This document shows, in pieces, positions 1 through 6,093 of a DNA stretch of 17,173 nucleotides; the first letter of the stretch is position 1; every line of letters starts with the position of its first letter. Under the pieces are notes generated by a model. It was not told the DNA's origin and did not search any database. It was given only the letters and a program-made list of their open reading frames with translations. A program made the position numbers and the translations under genes. Origin of the DNA: Nitrospirae bacterium GWC2_57_9 (GTDB taxonomy: Bacteria > Nitrospirota > UBA9217); assembly GCA_001805085.1 (NCBI GenBank), contig MHEA01000161.1, forward strand, positions 14,513 to 31,685. The letters run 5' to 3'.

Positions 1-2
1 TC

Positions 3-1382
3 ATAGCAGGCACTCACAGCGGCTGCGGCAAGACAACGGCGACCCTCGGAATCATGGCCGCCTTGCGAAAAAAAGGGCTGGAGGTACAACCCTTCAAGGC
101 CGGACCGGATTTTATCGATGCCGGACTGCACCGGCTTGCCGCGGGCAGAGTGTCCAGAAATCTGGATCAATGGATGTGCGGCAAGGACTACGTTGTCGAC
201 TGCTTTCAGAAGCACGCATCGGCCTCGGACATTGCGGTGATCGAAGGCGTCATGGGCATGTACGACGGGGAGTTCAGCACGGCCCATCTTGCGAACCTGC
301 TTCAGGTGCCGGTGATTCTTGTGATCGATGCCTACGGCATGGCTGAAAGCGCGGGCGCCATGGTGTACGGCTTCGCCGGGTTCGGAGTTCGGAGTGCGGA
401 CTGCGGAGTTAAAGTTGAAAACCTGGAAAGATCGGGAGCTTTGAAATTCGCCGGCGTGATCTTCAACCGCGTCGCTTCCGAGAACCACTACAAACGATTG
501 AAGGAGAGCGTCCGCGACATGCCCGTTCTGGGCTATCTTCCGCGGGACCTCAACTTCGAGATCCCCCACCGGCATCTGGGGCTTGCAACGGCCGAGGAAA
601 TTCCGATCACCGATGAGAATATGGACCGGCTGTCGGACGCGATCCTCGAACACGTTGACTTTGACGCGATCATCGCGAGGGTTGAACTGCCGAAGGAAAA
701 AGACCATCACCGCGAAGGCGCGAAGGACGCAAAGAAAACCGGGCGATTCCGCATCGCCCTTGCCTACGACAAGGCTTTCAGTTTTTATTATGAAGACAAT
801 CTTGACTTGCTCCGGGATGCGGGTGCCGAGATCGTTCACTTCAGCCCGCTGACTGACCATGCCATCCCCGATTCCGTCGATGCCGTTTATATAGGCGGCG
901 GGTATCCGGAACTGCACGCAGAGGCGCTGGCAGGCAATAGGTCCATGCTCGCTTCTGTCAAGGCCTGGTCAGAGGACGGAAAATCCATCTATGCCGAATG
1001 CGGGGGACTGATGTATCTTTCGCAGTGTATCAGGGACTTCGACAGCAGGTCCCATGCAATGGCAGGGGTCTTCCCCTTTGAAACAAGAATGCTCAAAAAG
1101 CCGAAGCTGGCTTATCGCGAGATAGAGCTGACCGAGGACTGCATGCTGGGAACCGGCGGTGAGCGGCTTCGCGGGCACGAATTCCATTATTCCGAGATCC
1201 CTGACCGGGACCGGCCGGACTTGCTGGGACAGGGATCAAGGATCTATACGGTCAGAGACAAGTACGGAAAGGAAACACTTCCGGAAGGCTTCAGGATCAG
1301 GAATACGCTGGCAAGCTATATTCATGTTCACTTCGGAAGCAATCGGAACATCGCGAAGCGGTTCGTCGGTTTTTTGAAATGA
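3..1382 (+). CDS. cbiA: Cobyrinate a,c-diamide synthase, 5' end cut by window
   Basis: CbiA/CobB performs the ATP- and glutamine-dependent amidation of the a and c carboxylates of cobyrinate in the cytoplasm. The reading frame is open from base 3, upstream of the first ATG (54), and this stretch encodes the P-loop GTHSGCGKTT, so the gene begins before the window and probably lacks only a few codons. Next come the substrate/nucleotide motif FKAGPDFIDAGLHRLAAG, a linker, and a class I glutamine amidotransferase domain with YIGGGYPELHAEAL, nucleophile Cys in IYAECGGLMYL (codon 999-1001) and YIHVHFGSN near the end. The visible 459 aa match the family length. Two oddities are in-frame repeat-derived inserts: FGVRSADCGVKVE (bases 381-418) in the synthetase domain and HHREGAKDAKK (bases 705-738) in the interdomain linker. 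All catalytic motifs are intact, so the enzyme is probably active. Identity is very secure. Confidence 0.96.
   Translation: MAGTHSGCGKTTATLGIMAALRKKGLEVQPFKAGPDFIDAGLHRLAAGRVSRNLDQWMCGKDYVVDCFQKHASASDIAVIEGVMGMYDGEFSTAHLANLLQVPVILVIDAYGMAESAGAMVYGFAGFGVRSADCGVKVENLERSGALKFAGVIFNRVASENHYKRLKESVRDMPVLGYLPRDLNFEIPHRHLGLATAEEIPITDENMDRLSDAILEHVDFDAIIARVELPKEKDHHREGAKDAKKTGRFRIALAYDKAFSFYYEDNLDLLRDAGAEIVHFSPLTDHAIPDSVDAVYIGGGYPELHAEALAGNRSMLASVKAWSEDGKSIYAECGGLMYLSQCIRDFDSRSHAMAGVFPFETRMLKKPKLAYREIELTEDCMLGTGGERLRGHEFHYSEIPDRDRPDLLGQGSRIYTVRDKYGKETLPEGFRIRNTLASYIHVHFGSNRNIAKRFVGFLK
381..415 (+). repeat. Heptamer repeat (RTKCGGA family) inside cbiA
   Basis: Consecutive units TTCGGAG, TTCGGAG, TGCGGAC, TGCGGAG form a degenerate seven-base tandem array within the cbiA reading frame. 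It is translated as part of FGVRSADCGVKVE, at a point where CbiA relatives normally go directly from the AMAESAGAMVYGF helix to the AGVIFNR strand. The same motif recurs at 2516, 6203, 6404, 6606, 10064, 11111 and 16577. That it is an insertion is inferred from the shared motif. Confidence 0.8.
705..741 (+). repeat. Putative second micro-repeat in the cbiA linker
   Basis: The bases read CACCGCGAAGG, CGCGAAGGA, CGCAAAGAAA, a degenerate array of CGAAGG/CGAAAG-like units, and translate to HHREGAKDAKK between the two CbiA domains. It resembles a short intragenic repeat often seen in environmental bacterial genomes. Only this one copy lies in the window, so repeat status rests on its internal periodicity and my recollection of similar sequences. 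Confidence 0.45.
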
Positions 1383-1423
1383 TTCCGGGATCAGCGGCCG
1401 GCGCATTCGGGGAACGCGCCCTA

Positions 1424-1468
1424 CCCATGGTTCGCAGGGATCGGTCCCCGACCGATCCGCACCATGGT
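1424..1468. repeat. Long inverted repeat / hairpin between cbiA and cbiXC
   Basis: A perfect 9-bp stem (GGATCGGTC / GACCGATCC, loop CCC) is nested in an outer stem made by CCATGG (1425-1430) and CCATGG (1462-1467). TTTAATTATT follows. It could be a weak intrinsic terminator or attenuator inside the operon, or a REP-like dispersed palindrome. The T-run is poor and the stem is close to the cbiX ribosome binding site, so I favour a mobile palindrome or processing hairpin. Confidence 0.6.
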
Positions 1469-1498
1469 TTAATTATTCCCTAAAAGGAGCACAATCGC

Positions 1499-2515
1499 AT
1501 GAAGGAATGTATACTGCTGCTGGGTCACGGAAGTCCCAAAAAAGATGCAAACAACCTGGAACAGGTCGGAACGATGCTCCACGGCATGCTTCACGCCGGG
1601 TGCAAAGAAGGCTGCGTGAAGGTCGCATATCTCCAGTTCGCGCAACCGGGCATTCCTGACACCATAAAACAGTGCATCGGACTCGGTGCCCGGAAGGTGA
1701 TCCTTCATCCCTTTTTCCTGAGCTCCGGCATGCATGTGACCAAGGACATTCCCGAGATGATCCAGGAGGCCCGCCAGCTCTATCCCGGCGTCGAATTCAT
1801 CTACACGGAACCGCTCGGCATCCACGAGAAACTGGCCCATATCGTGATGGAGCGGATCAGCGCCGCAGAACAGCTGGCGCCGTCGGCCATCGAGAAACGG
1901 AGCTTCGATATACTTTCCGCCGAGGCGGACCTGAGCGAGGTCCCCGCTGACCGGCTGCCGATCGTGCAGCGCGTCATTCATGCCACTGCTGATTTCGAGT
2001 TCAAGAAGACGCTGATGTTCCATCCCGATGCGGTCGCGCTGGGGCTCCAGGCGATCAAGTCCGGCAAAGACGTTCTCACCGATGTCGAGATGGTGAAAAC
2101 CGGCATCAATAAAAAATGGCTTTCTCAATGGGGCGGGAATGTTATCTGCAATATCCAGAATACCGGAGCGCAGGGGCTGAAGGAAGAAGCCGGGGAAGGA
2201 AAGACGGCAACGCGTTCGGAACTGGGGATCGAAGCGGCGCTGAAGAACAGTCAGAATATCGGCATCATCGCCATCGGGAATGCGCCGACGGCCCTCCTGA
2301 AAGTTATCGAGCTGTTTAATTCGCCCTCGTTCGCCGGACGCCCGCTGCCGCTGGTGGTCGGCGTGCCTGTGGGTTTCGTCAAGGCAATCGAATCGAAAGC
2401 GCTCCTTGCGGCGCAGCGGTTTCCCTTTATCACTGCTGTGGGCAGAAAGGGCGGGACACCCGTCGCCGTCGCTATCGTAAATGCGCTGTTAAAAATCTCC
2501 GGAGACGGAAAATGA
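1499..2515 (+). CDS. cbiXC: CbiX-CbiC fusion: sirohydrochlorin cobaltochelatase / precorrin-8X methylmutase
   Basis: One 338-aa chain carries two enzymes. Residues 1-125 are a short CbiX (CbiXS type): LLLGHGSPKKD with His10 and FFLSSGMHVTKDIP with His79, the pair of histidines expected to bind Co(II) for insertion into sirohydrochlorin. Residues about 132-335 are CbiC, which moves the C11 methyl group to C12 to give (cobalt-)cobyrinate: RSFDILSAEAD, catalytic His161 in RVIHATADFEF, DVLTDVEMVKTGINK, GIIAIGNAPTALLKV and VVGVPVGFV. The start ATG has AAAGGAG 8-9 bases upstream. The stop overlaps the cbiM start (ATGA). The fusion joins an early and a late step of the ring pathway. Both active sites look complete. 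Family assignment of both halves is firm. Confidence 0.93.
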   Translation: MKECILLLGHGSPKKDANNLEQVGTMLHGMLHAGCKEGCVKVAYLQFAQPGIPDTIKQCIGLGARKVILHPFFLSSGMHVTKDIPEMIQEARQLYPGVEFIYTEPLGIHEKLAHIVMERISAAEQLAPSAIEKRSFDILSAEADLSEVPADRLPIVQRVIHATADFEFKKTLMFHPDAVALGLQAIKSGKDVLTDVEMVKTGINKKWLSQWGGNVICNIQNTGAQGLKEEAGEGKTATRSELGIEAALKNSQNIGIIAIGNAPTALLKVIELFNSPSFAGRPLPLVVGVPVGFVKAIESKALLAAQRFPFITAVGRKGGTPVAVAIVNALLKISGDGK

Positions 2516-3378
2516 AAGTGCGGAGTGCGGAATTCGGAACGCGGAATGATTCAAGCGCTGAGTGCGGAGACTTCGGCGAGTTCAGTCGAGCCGTGCAGAG
2601 CGCGGTGTATAAAAGCGCTGGAAAACCGGGTCTCATTCTCTTGTTGCTTTCTCTGTGCCCGCTGCTGACCCCCTCCGACGCCCATGCCATGCACATAGCC
2701 GAGGGGATATTGCCCTTCGGGTGGGCGGCGCTCTGGTTTGCTCTCTCGCTGCCGTTCGTGGGATACGGATTATACCGGCTGAGGAAAATATCGGAAGCGG
2801 ACCTTTCTTTCAAACCGCTTGTCGGATTGATGACCGCGGTGGTGTTCATCATTTCCTTGATGCCCGTGCCGGTTCCCACAGCCGGGACCTGTTCCCATCC
2901 CTGCGGGACGGCCATATCGGGCATCTTGCTCGGCCCTGCCATCAGCGTATTGATCACGGCGGCCGCTCTTTTGATACAGGCCCTTTTCCTTGCCCATGGA
3001 GGACTGAGCACCTGGGGCGCGGATATCGTGTCCATGGGCGTGGTCGGTTCTTTTGCAGGGTATGGTATGTTTAAAATAGCACGCGTCATGAAGGTAAATC
3101 TGATGGTTGCCGGATTCATGGCCGGGTTGATCGCTGACTGGGCCACGTATCTCACTACATCCCTGGAGCTTGCTTCAGGGGTACGGGGCGATTCCCCCTT
3201 CCTGCCGCTTTTCTGGAAAATCGTTGTTGCCTTCATCCCCACGCAGCTCCCTCTCGGCATTCTCGAAGGCGCAATGACGGCGGGGATGATCGGTCTGCTT
3301 TCGCGGAAAAGGCCGGACCTTCTGATGAAAATGGGCGTGTTGAAGCCGGGAGATGCATTACGAAGCGGGGAGTTATAA
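2512..3378 (+). CDS. cbiM: Cobalt ECF transporter S component CbiM with repeat-derived N-terminal extension
   Basis: CbiM is the membrane substrate-binding subunit of the CbiMNQO cobalt importer. After an unusual leader, residues 39-57 are a hydrophobic signal segment ending in SDAHA, followed by MHIAEGILPFGW. In CbiM/NikM proteins the mature Met-His amino terminus ligates the metal, so cleavage after residue 59 would expose it. Several membrane segments follow, including VPTAGTCSHPCGTAISGILL and the HGGLSTWGADIVSMGVVGSF region typical of the family. At 288 aa it exceeds the usual 210-250 aa because residues 1-33 are encoded by short repeats (2516-2592). The ATG at 2512 overlaps the upstream stop and has GGAGACGG before it; GTG codons at 2593 and 2605 are alternative starts that would remove the repeat part. 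Cobalt rather than nickel is inferred from context. Confidence 0.9.
   Translation: MKVRSAEFGTRNDSSAECGDFGEFSRAVQSAVYKSAGKPGLILLLLSLCPLLTPSDAHAMHIAEGILPFGWAALWFALSLPFVGYGLYRLRKISEADLSFKPLVGLMTAVVFIISLMPVPVPTAGTCSHPCGTAISGILLGPAISVLITAAALLIQALFLAHGGLSTWGADIVSMGVVGSFAGYGMFKIARVMKVNLMVAGFMAGLIADWATYLTTSLELASGVRGDSPFLPLFWKIVVAFIPTQLPLGILEGAMTAGMIGLLSRKRPDLLMKMGVLKPGDALRSGEL
2516..2592 (+). repeat. Heptamer repeat plus adjoining micro-repeat at the cbiM 5' end
   Basis: Units GTGCGGA, GTGCGGA, ATTCGGA, ACGCGGA begin four bases after the cbiM start codon. After a short spacer AGTGCGGA recurs, followed by CTTCGGCGAGTTCAGTCGAG, which looks like another dispersed micro-repeat. The whole stretch is translated as the first ~27 residues of the predicted CbiM and shares nothing with CbiM itself. 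Confidence 0.75.
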
Positions 3379-3380
3379 AC

Positions 3381-3659
3381 ATGTTCAGATTATCGTTAGT
3401 GACTGTTGTTACAGGAATCTCGATTGTCTTTTACGCCTCGCCTGTTTTCGCTGAACAAAAGTGGACCGGGGTGGATGAAGCGGTCGTTGAAAAGATCGCA
3501 AAAGAGCACGGCAGGGAAGCACGGGAACCTTTTATCAACACGGACAACGGAGACCTCCTTCTTTTCGTGTTTCTGCTCGCCGGGACTGTTGCAGGGTTTG
3601 CCGCGGGTTATTATTGGAGAATCCTGACGGAACAGAAACGGAAGGAAGGGCAGGGATGA
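3381..3659 (+). CDS. Small CbiN-like membrane protein of the cobalt importer
   Basis: This 92-aa protein has a signal peptide or first membrane helix (residues 5-24, ending SPVFA), a short extracytoplasmic segment (GVDEAVVEKIAKEHGREARE, then INTDNGD), and a second helix at 57-78 (LLLFVFLLAGTVAGFAAGYY) with a charged cytoplasmic tail. Two helices with an outside loop are the topology of CbiN/NikN, the accessory subunit that lets CbiM/NikM load metal. The position between cbiM and cbiQ fits. The sequence is not classical CbiN; it resembles the small cbiM-adjacent proteins known from Geobacter-like genomes. It starts two bases after cbiM with GGGGAG upstream and overlaps cbiQ by ATGA. The CbiN role is inferred from topology and position. 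Confidence 0.8.
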   Translation: MFRLSLVTVVTGISIVFYASPVFAEQKWTGVDEAVVEKIAKEHGREAREPFINTDNGDLLLFVFLLAGTVAGFAAGYYWRILTEQKRKEGQG

Positions 3660-4405
3660 AAATGATGTCTGAGCAGGCCAGGAAGGACCATATCCTTTCC
3701 CGGATCGATGCACGGGTAAAGCTGGTCAGCGCGCTTGTCCTTCTGGCCATGGTCCTGAGCTATAAGGGGTTTGTGTTCCCCCTTGCCACGACTTCCCTTT
3801 GCCTTTTCCTCTGTATCACCCTGAGGGTCCCGGTGCGGGTCTTTATCCTGAGATTTTCGGAGCCCCTGTTTCTTGCAGCAGTCATCCTTCTGCTGAAATT
3901 TTTCTTCTCCGGAAAAGAGATCCTCTTTTCGGTCCATTTCGGGATCGATATCGTAGGGTACCGGGACGGACTCGTGGAAGGACTGATGATCGGAAGCAGG
4001 ATCATGGCCGCGGTCTCCGTCGTGGCGCTGCTGGGATTCTCCACGCCTTTTGCCGAATTCATGGCCGGGCTGTCCTGGCTCAGGGTCCCCCGGGGATTTA
4101 TCGAGATCATGATGTTCGCATACCGGTATATCTTTGTGCTTTTCGAAGACGCAACAGTGATATACAATGCCCAGAAGAACCGCCTGGGCTACTCCAGCCT
4201 CAAGCGCGGATTGAGCTCCTTCGGAGTCCTGGCGGGTTCGCTGACGCTCAAGGCATTTGACCACAGTCAGAACACCACCGTCGCCATGGTCCAGAGAGGG
4301 TATGACGGAAACATGCCGATGTTGAAACACAAGTCCTTTCAGTTGTCCGAGATTGCAGCCTCCATTGTTTTCATGGGTGGAATGGGTTTGTTATGGAACC
4401 TGTAA
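3656..4405 (+). CDS. cbiQ: Cobalt ECF transporter T component CbiQ
   Basis: CbiQ is the transmembrane coupling subunit linking CbiM to the ATPase CbiO. The 249-aa chain opens with LSRIDARVKLVSALVLLAMV, has about five hydrophobic segments, and contains the coupling-helix region RLGYSSLKRG and AMVQRGYDGNMP (the RGYDGN element at 214-219), typical of EcfT/CbiQ and contacting the ATPase. I chose ATG 3656 because it overlaps the upstream stop as ATGA and has AAGGAAGGG just before it. An in-frame ATG at 3614 exists, but using it would bury 46 bases in the upstream gene and add a non-homologous 14 aa. The 3' end overlaps cbiO by 13 bases, implying translational coupling. Nothing suggests damage. Confidence 0.94.
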   Translation: MKMMSEQARKDHILSRIDARVKLVSALVLLAMVLSYKGFVFPLATTSLCLFLCITLRVPVRVFILRFSEPLFLAAVILLLKFFFSGKEILFSVHFGIDIVGYRDGLVEGLMIGSRIMAAVSVVALLGFSTPFAEFMAGLSWLRVPRGFIEIMMFAYRYIFVLFEDATVIYNAQKNRLGYSSLKRGLSSFGVLAGSLTLKAFDHSQNTTVAMVQRGYDGNMPMLKHKSFQLSEIAASIVFMGGMGLLWNL

Positions 4406-5274
4406 AGAGAAAAAGACAAACGGACGAGATTCGTCTCGCCGTGGCTATACATTCGTTTCAATATCCCGACGGCACGCAGGCGCTGGCCGATATATCCCTT
4501 CAAATCAGGAAGGGTGAGTTCGTCGGCCTCCTGGGATCGAATGGGTCGGGCAAGACCACGCTCCTCAAGGCCATGGACGGGCTGGTCCGGGACTACCAGG
4601 GCACCGTGGAGCTTGACCATGCGGACGTCAGGAAACTGTCGGCCAAGGAGATCTACAAAAGGGTCGGCCTCGTCTTCCAGAATCCCGATGACCAGCTCTT
4701 CGCTCCCACGGTATTTGAAGATGTGGCATTCGGGCCGCTCAATATGGGATTTGCGGAAGTCGAGGTGGCCCGGCGCGTGCATGCGGCGCTGAAGGACGTC
4801 GAGATGGAGGGTTCGTCAAAGAAAGCCATTCATAACCTGAGCTTCGGGCAGAAGAAGAGGATCTGCATCGCGGGTCTGCTCGCAATGGGGCACGAGATAC
4901 TGCTGCTGGATGAGCCGACGGCAGGGCTGGACCCGATGGGCGAATACAAGATGATGGACCTCCTGACTCGACTGAACCGCGAAAAGGGGGTAACGATCGT
5001 CATGGCCACGCACAGCGTCGATCTGGTTCCCCTGTTCCTCGACCAGCTGTATATCCTGAGCAAAGGCAGGATCGCCCGGGGCGGTCCGCCCGAAGAGATA
5101 TTTACCGCGCCGGAAGAAATGTCGCAGGTGAAACTGAGGCTTCCGCAGATCGCGGAACTGATCTACCGCCTGAAAAAGGAGGACGGTATGCCCTTTGACA
5201 AACTGCCGCTTACGATCGGCGAGGCCCGGAGGGAGATCCTGAGGACCTTCAAGCACGGAGAGAACAGGGGGTAG
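4393..5274 (+). CDS. cbiO: Cobalt ECF transporter ATPase CbiO
   Basis: CbiO is the cytoplasmic ABC ATPase that powers cobalt uptake with CbiMNQ. All ABC signatures are present in the 293 residues: Walker A GSNGSGKTT (48-56), Q-loop VFQNPDDQLF (94-103), signature NLSFGQKKR (148-156), Walker B ILLLDEPTAGLD (169-180) and the switch His207 in MATHSVDL. The FQNPDDQLFAPTVFEDVAFG stretch is characteristic of CbiO/EcfA rather than other ABC proteins. The start lies inside the end of cbiQ with GGGTGGA upstream. The C-terminal 60 residues after the switch are of usual length. It is the last gene before a 300-base repeat-filled gap, so it may end one transcription unit or continue into cobO; no clear terminator is visible. 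Confidence 0.95.
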   Translation: MEPVKRKRQTDEIRLAVAIHSFQYPDGTQALADISLQIRKGEFVGLLGSNGSGKTTLLKAMDGLVRDYQGTVELDHADVRKLSAKEIYKRVGLVFQNPDDQLFAPTVFEDVAFGPLNMGFAEVEVARRVHAALKDVEMEGSSKKAIHNLSFGQKKRICIAGLLAMGHEILLLDEPTAGLDPMGEYKMMDLLTRLNREKGVTIVMATHSVDLVPLFLDQLYILSKGRIARGGPPEEIFTAPEEMSQVKLRLPQIAELIYRLKKEDGMPFDKLPLTIGEARREILRTFKHGENRG

Positions 5275-5285
5275 AAATCCCGGAT

Positions 5286-5315
5286 AACAAAGCCCAAATT
5301 CCAAATAAATTTCAA
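5286..5315 (+). repeat. Left arm of an AAATTCCAAATAA-type inverted pair
   Basis: ACAAAGCCCAAATTCCAAAT followed by AAATTTC lies just after cbiO. CAAATTCCAAATAA here matches the reverse complement of TTATTTGGGATTTG at 5533-5546 with one mismatch. The two arms flank the larger dispersed repeat at 5326. The low-complexity pattern resembles a known style of bacterial intergenic micro-repeat. Confidence 0.4.
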
Positions 5316-5325
5316 AAGGACAATA

Positions 5326-5494
5326 TTGAAGCTCCCTGCAGTCCCGCCAAGGTGGGACAGGGAGTCTCGATTCTCAAGGTGTAATTATAATCGTATTCGC
5401 TCGCTAACCCTTCAAAATGAAGGTTCGTAAAGGTATCAGCAAGCTGCGGGGAATGCGCGGAGTGAAGGTTCGTATAGGAGTCTCCAGAATTCAA
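5326..5494 (+). repeat. Structured dispersed element, copy 1 (upstream of cobO)
   Basis: About 169 bp, running from TTGAAGCTCC to CTCCAGAATTCAA. Further copies lie at 16681-16842 and 16938-17036. Shared blocks are TCGATTCTCA, ATCGTATTCGCTCGCTAACC, AAAATGAAGGTTCGTAAAGG, TATCAGCAAGC and CTCCAGAATTCA. The ends form a short terminal inverted repeat (TTGAA / TTCAA). A 5' hairpin (CTCCCTG...CAGGGAG with inner GTCCCGCC/GGTGGGAC) and a second one (AACCCTTCA/TGAAGGTT) are evident. There is no open frame for a transposase, so it would be non-autonomous. A TATAAT occurs at 5386-5391 without a good -35 box. Confidence 0.85.
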
Positions 5495-5502
5495 ATCCAG
5501 GC

Positions 5503-5566
5503 TGTTTGGAATTCGAATTTGGAGATTGGAGCTTATTTGGGATTTGATGCTTGAGGTTTGGAGTTT
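5503..5566 (+). repeat. TTGGAGATT-type micro-repeat before cobO
   Basis: Degenerate tandem-like units TTTGGAATTCG, AATTTGGAGATTGG, AGCTTATTTGGGATTTG and AGGTTTGGAGTTTG run up to the cobO start. Its central part is the right arm of the inverted pair with 5286-5315. The last unit's GGAG (5560-5563) is the only Shine-Dalgarno-like sequence for cobO, so the repeat probably contributes the translation signal. Confidence 0.5.
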
Positions 5567-5574
5567 GATTGTCT

Positions 5575-6093
5575 ATGCGTAAAGGCTACGTACAGGTATA
5601 TACGGGCAATGGAAAGGGCAAGACCACGGCCGCCCTGGGGCTTGCCGTTCGGGCAGCAGGCGCGGGGATGAGGACCTTTATTGCCCAGTTCATCAAGAAG
5701 AAGAAATGCAGCGAGCACGCCCTGCTTGAGGAGTTGAACGACCGGATCACGATCAGACAGTACGGGAAGGGCTTCCTGCTGCGGAAAAAACCGTCTGCCG
5801 CCGACATCCAGGCGGCCAAGGCGGGCTACCAGCAAGTCAAAGAGAAGCTCTTGTCCCGGGAATATGAAGTGGTGATCCTCGACGAGGCCAATGTGGCCGT
5901 GCACTACGGACTGATCTCGGCGCAGGATATCCTCGATCTGATCGCGGTCAAGCCCAAGAGCGTGGAGTTGGTGATCACGGGCCGTTATGCCTGCGATCAG
6001 GTCGTGGCGGCTGCGGATCTGGTCACCGAGATGCGCGAAGTCAAGCACTACCGGCAAAAGGGAGTAGAGGCGCGGCGTGGGATCGAAAAGTAA
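5575..6093 (+). CDS. cobO: Cob(I)yrinic acid a,c-diamide adenosyltransferase (CobO/BtuR type)
   Basis: CobO transfers the adenosyl group of ATP to reduced cobalt of cobyrinate diamide or later corrinoids. The 172-aa protein is family-typical: P-loop GNGKGKTT at 11-18 preceded by GYVQVYT, a mid-domain VVILDEANVAVHYGLI strand, LVITGRYACDQVVAAADLV, and the C-terminal TEMREVKHYRQKGVEARRGI corrin-side motif. ATG 5575 is the natural start by homology, but the only Shine-Dalgarno candidate (GGAG 5560-5563) is 11 bases away. A TTG at 5569, adding two residues, is better spaced, so the start is uncertain by two codons. It overlaps cbiD by 17 bases. Substrate timing fits its place between cobalt uptake and the ring-contraction genes. 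Confidence 0.94.
   Translation: MRKGYVQVYTGNGKGKTTAALGLAVRAAGAGMRTFIAQFIKKKKCSEHALLEELNDRITIRQYGKGFLLRKKPSAADIQAAKAGYQQVKEKLLSREYEVVILDEANVAVHYGLISAQDILDLIAVKPKSVELVITGRYACDQVVAAADLVTEMREVKHYRQKGVEARRGIEK

Noticed and set aside
1383..1498. Cobalamin riboswitch before cbiXC (and likewise in 5275-5574)
   Set aside because: I searched by eye for a B12-box-like GCCACTG element and the associated stems and found none in either gap. A GCCACTG at about 1982 lies inside the CbiC coding part and has no aptamer context.
2472..3260. Minus-strand open frame over cbiM
   Set aside because: Shadow of cbiM; no ribosome binding site or family features.
5370..5395. TATAAT at 5386 as a promoter for cobO
   Set aside because: No acceptable -35 hexamer lies 16-18 bases upstream, and the other copies of the element read CATTAT or TATTAT, so the match is not conserved.
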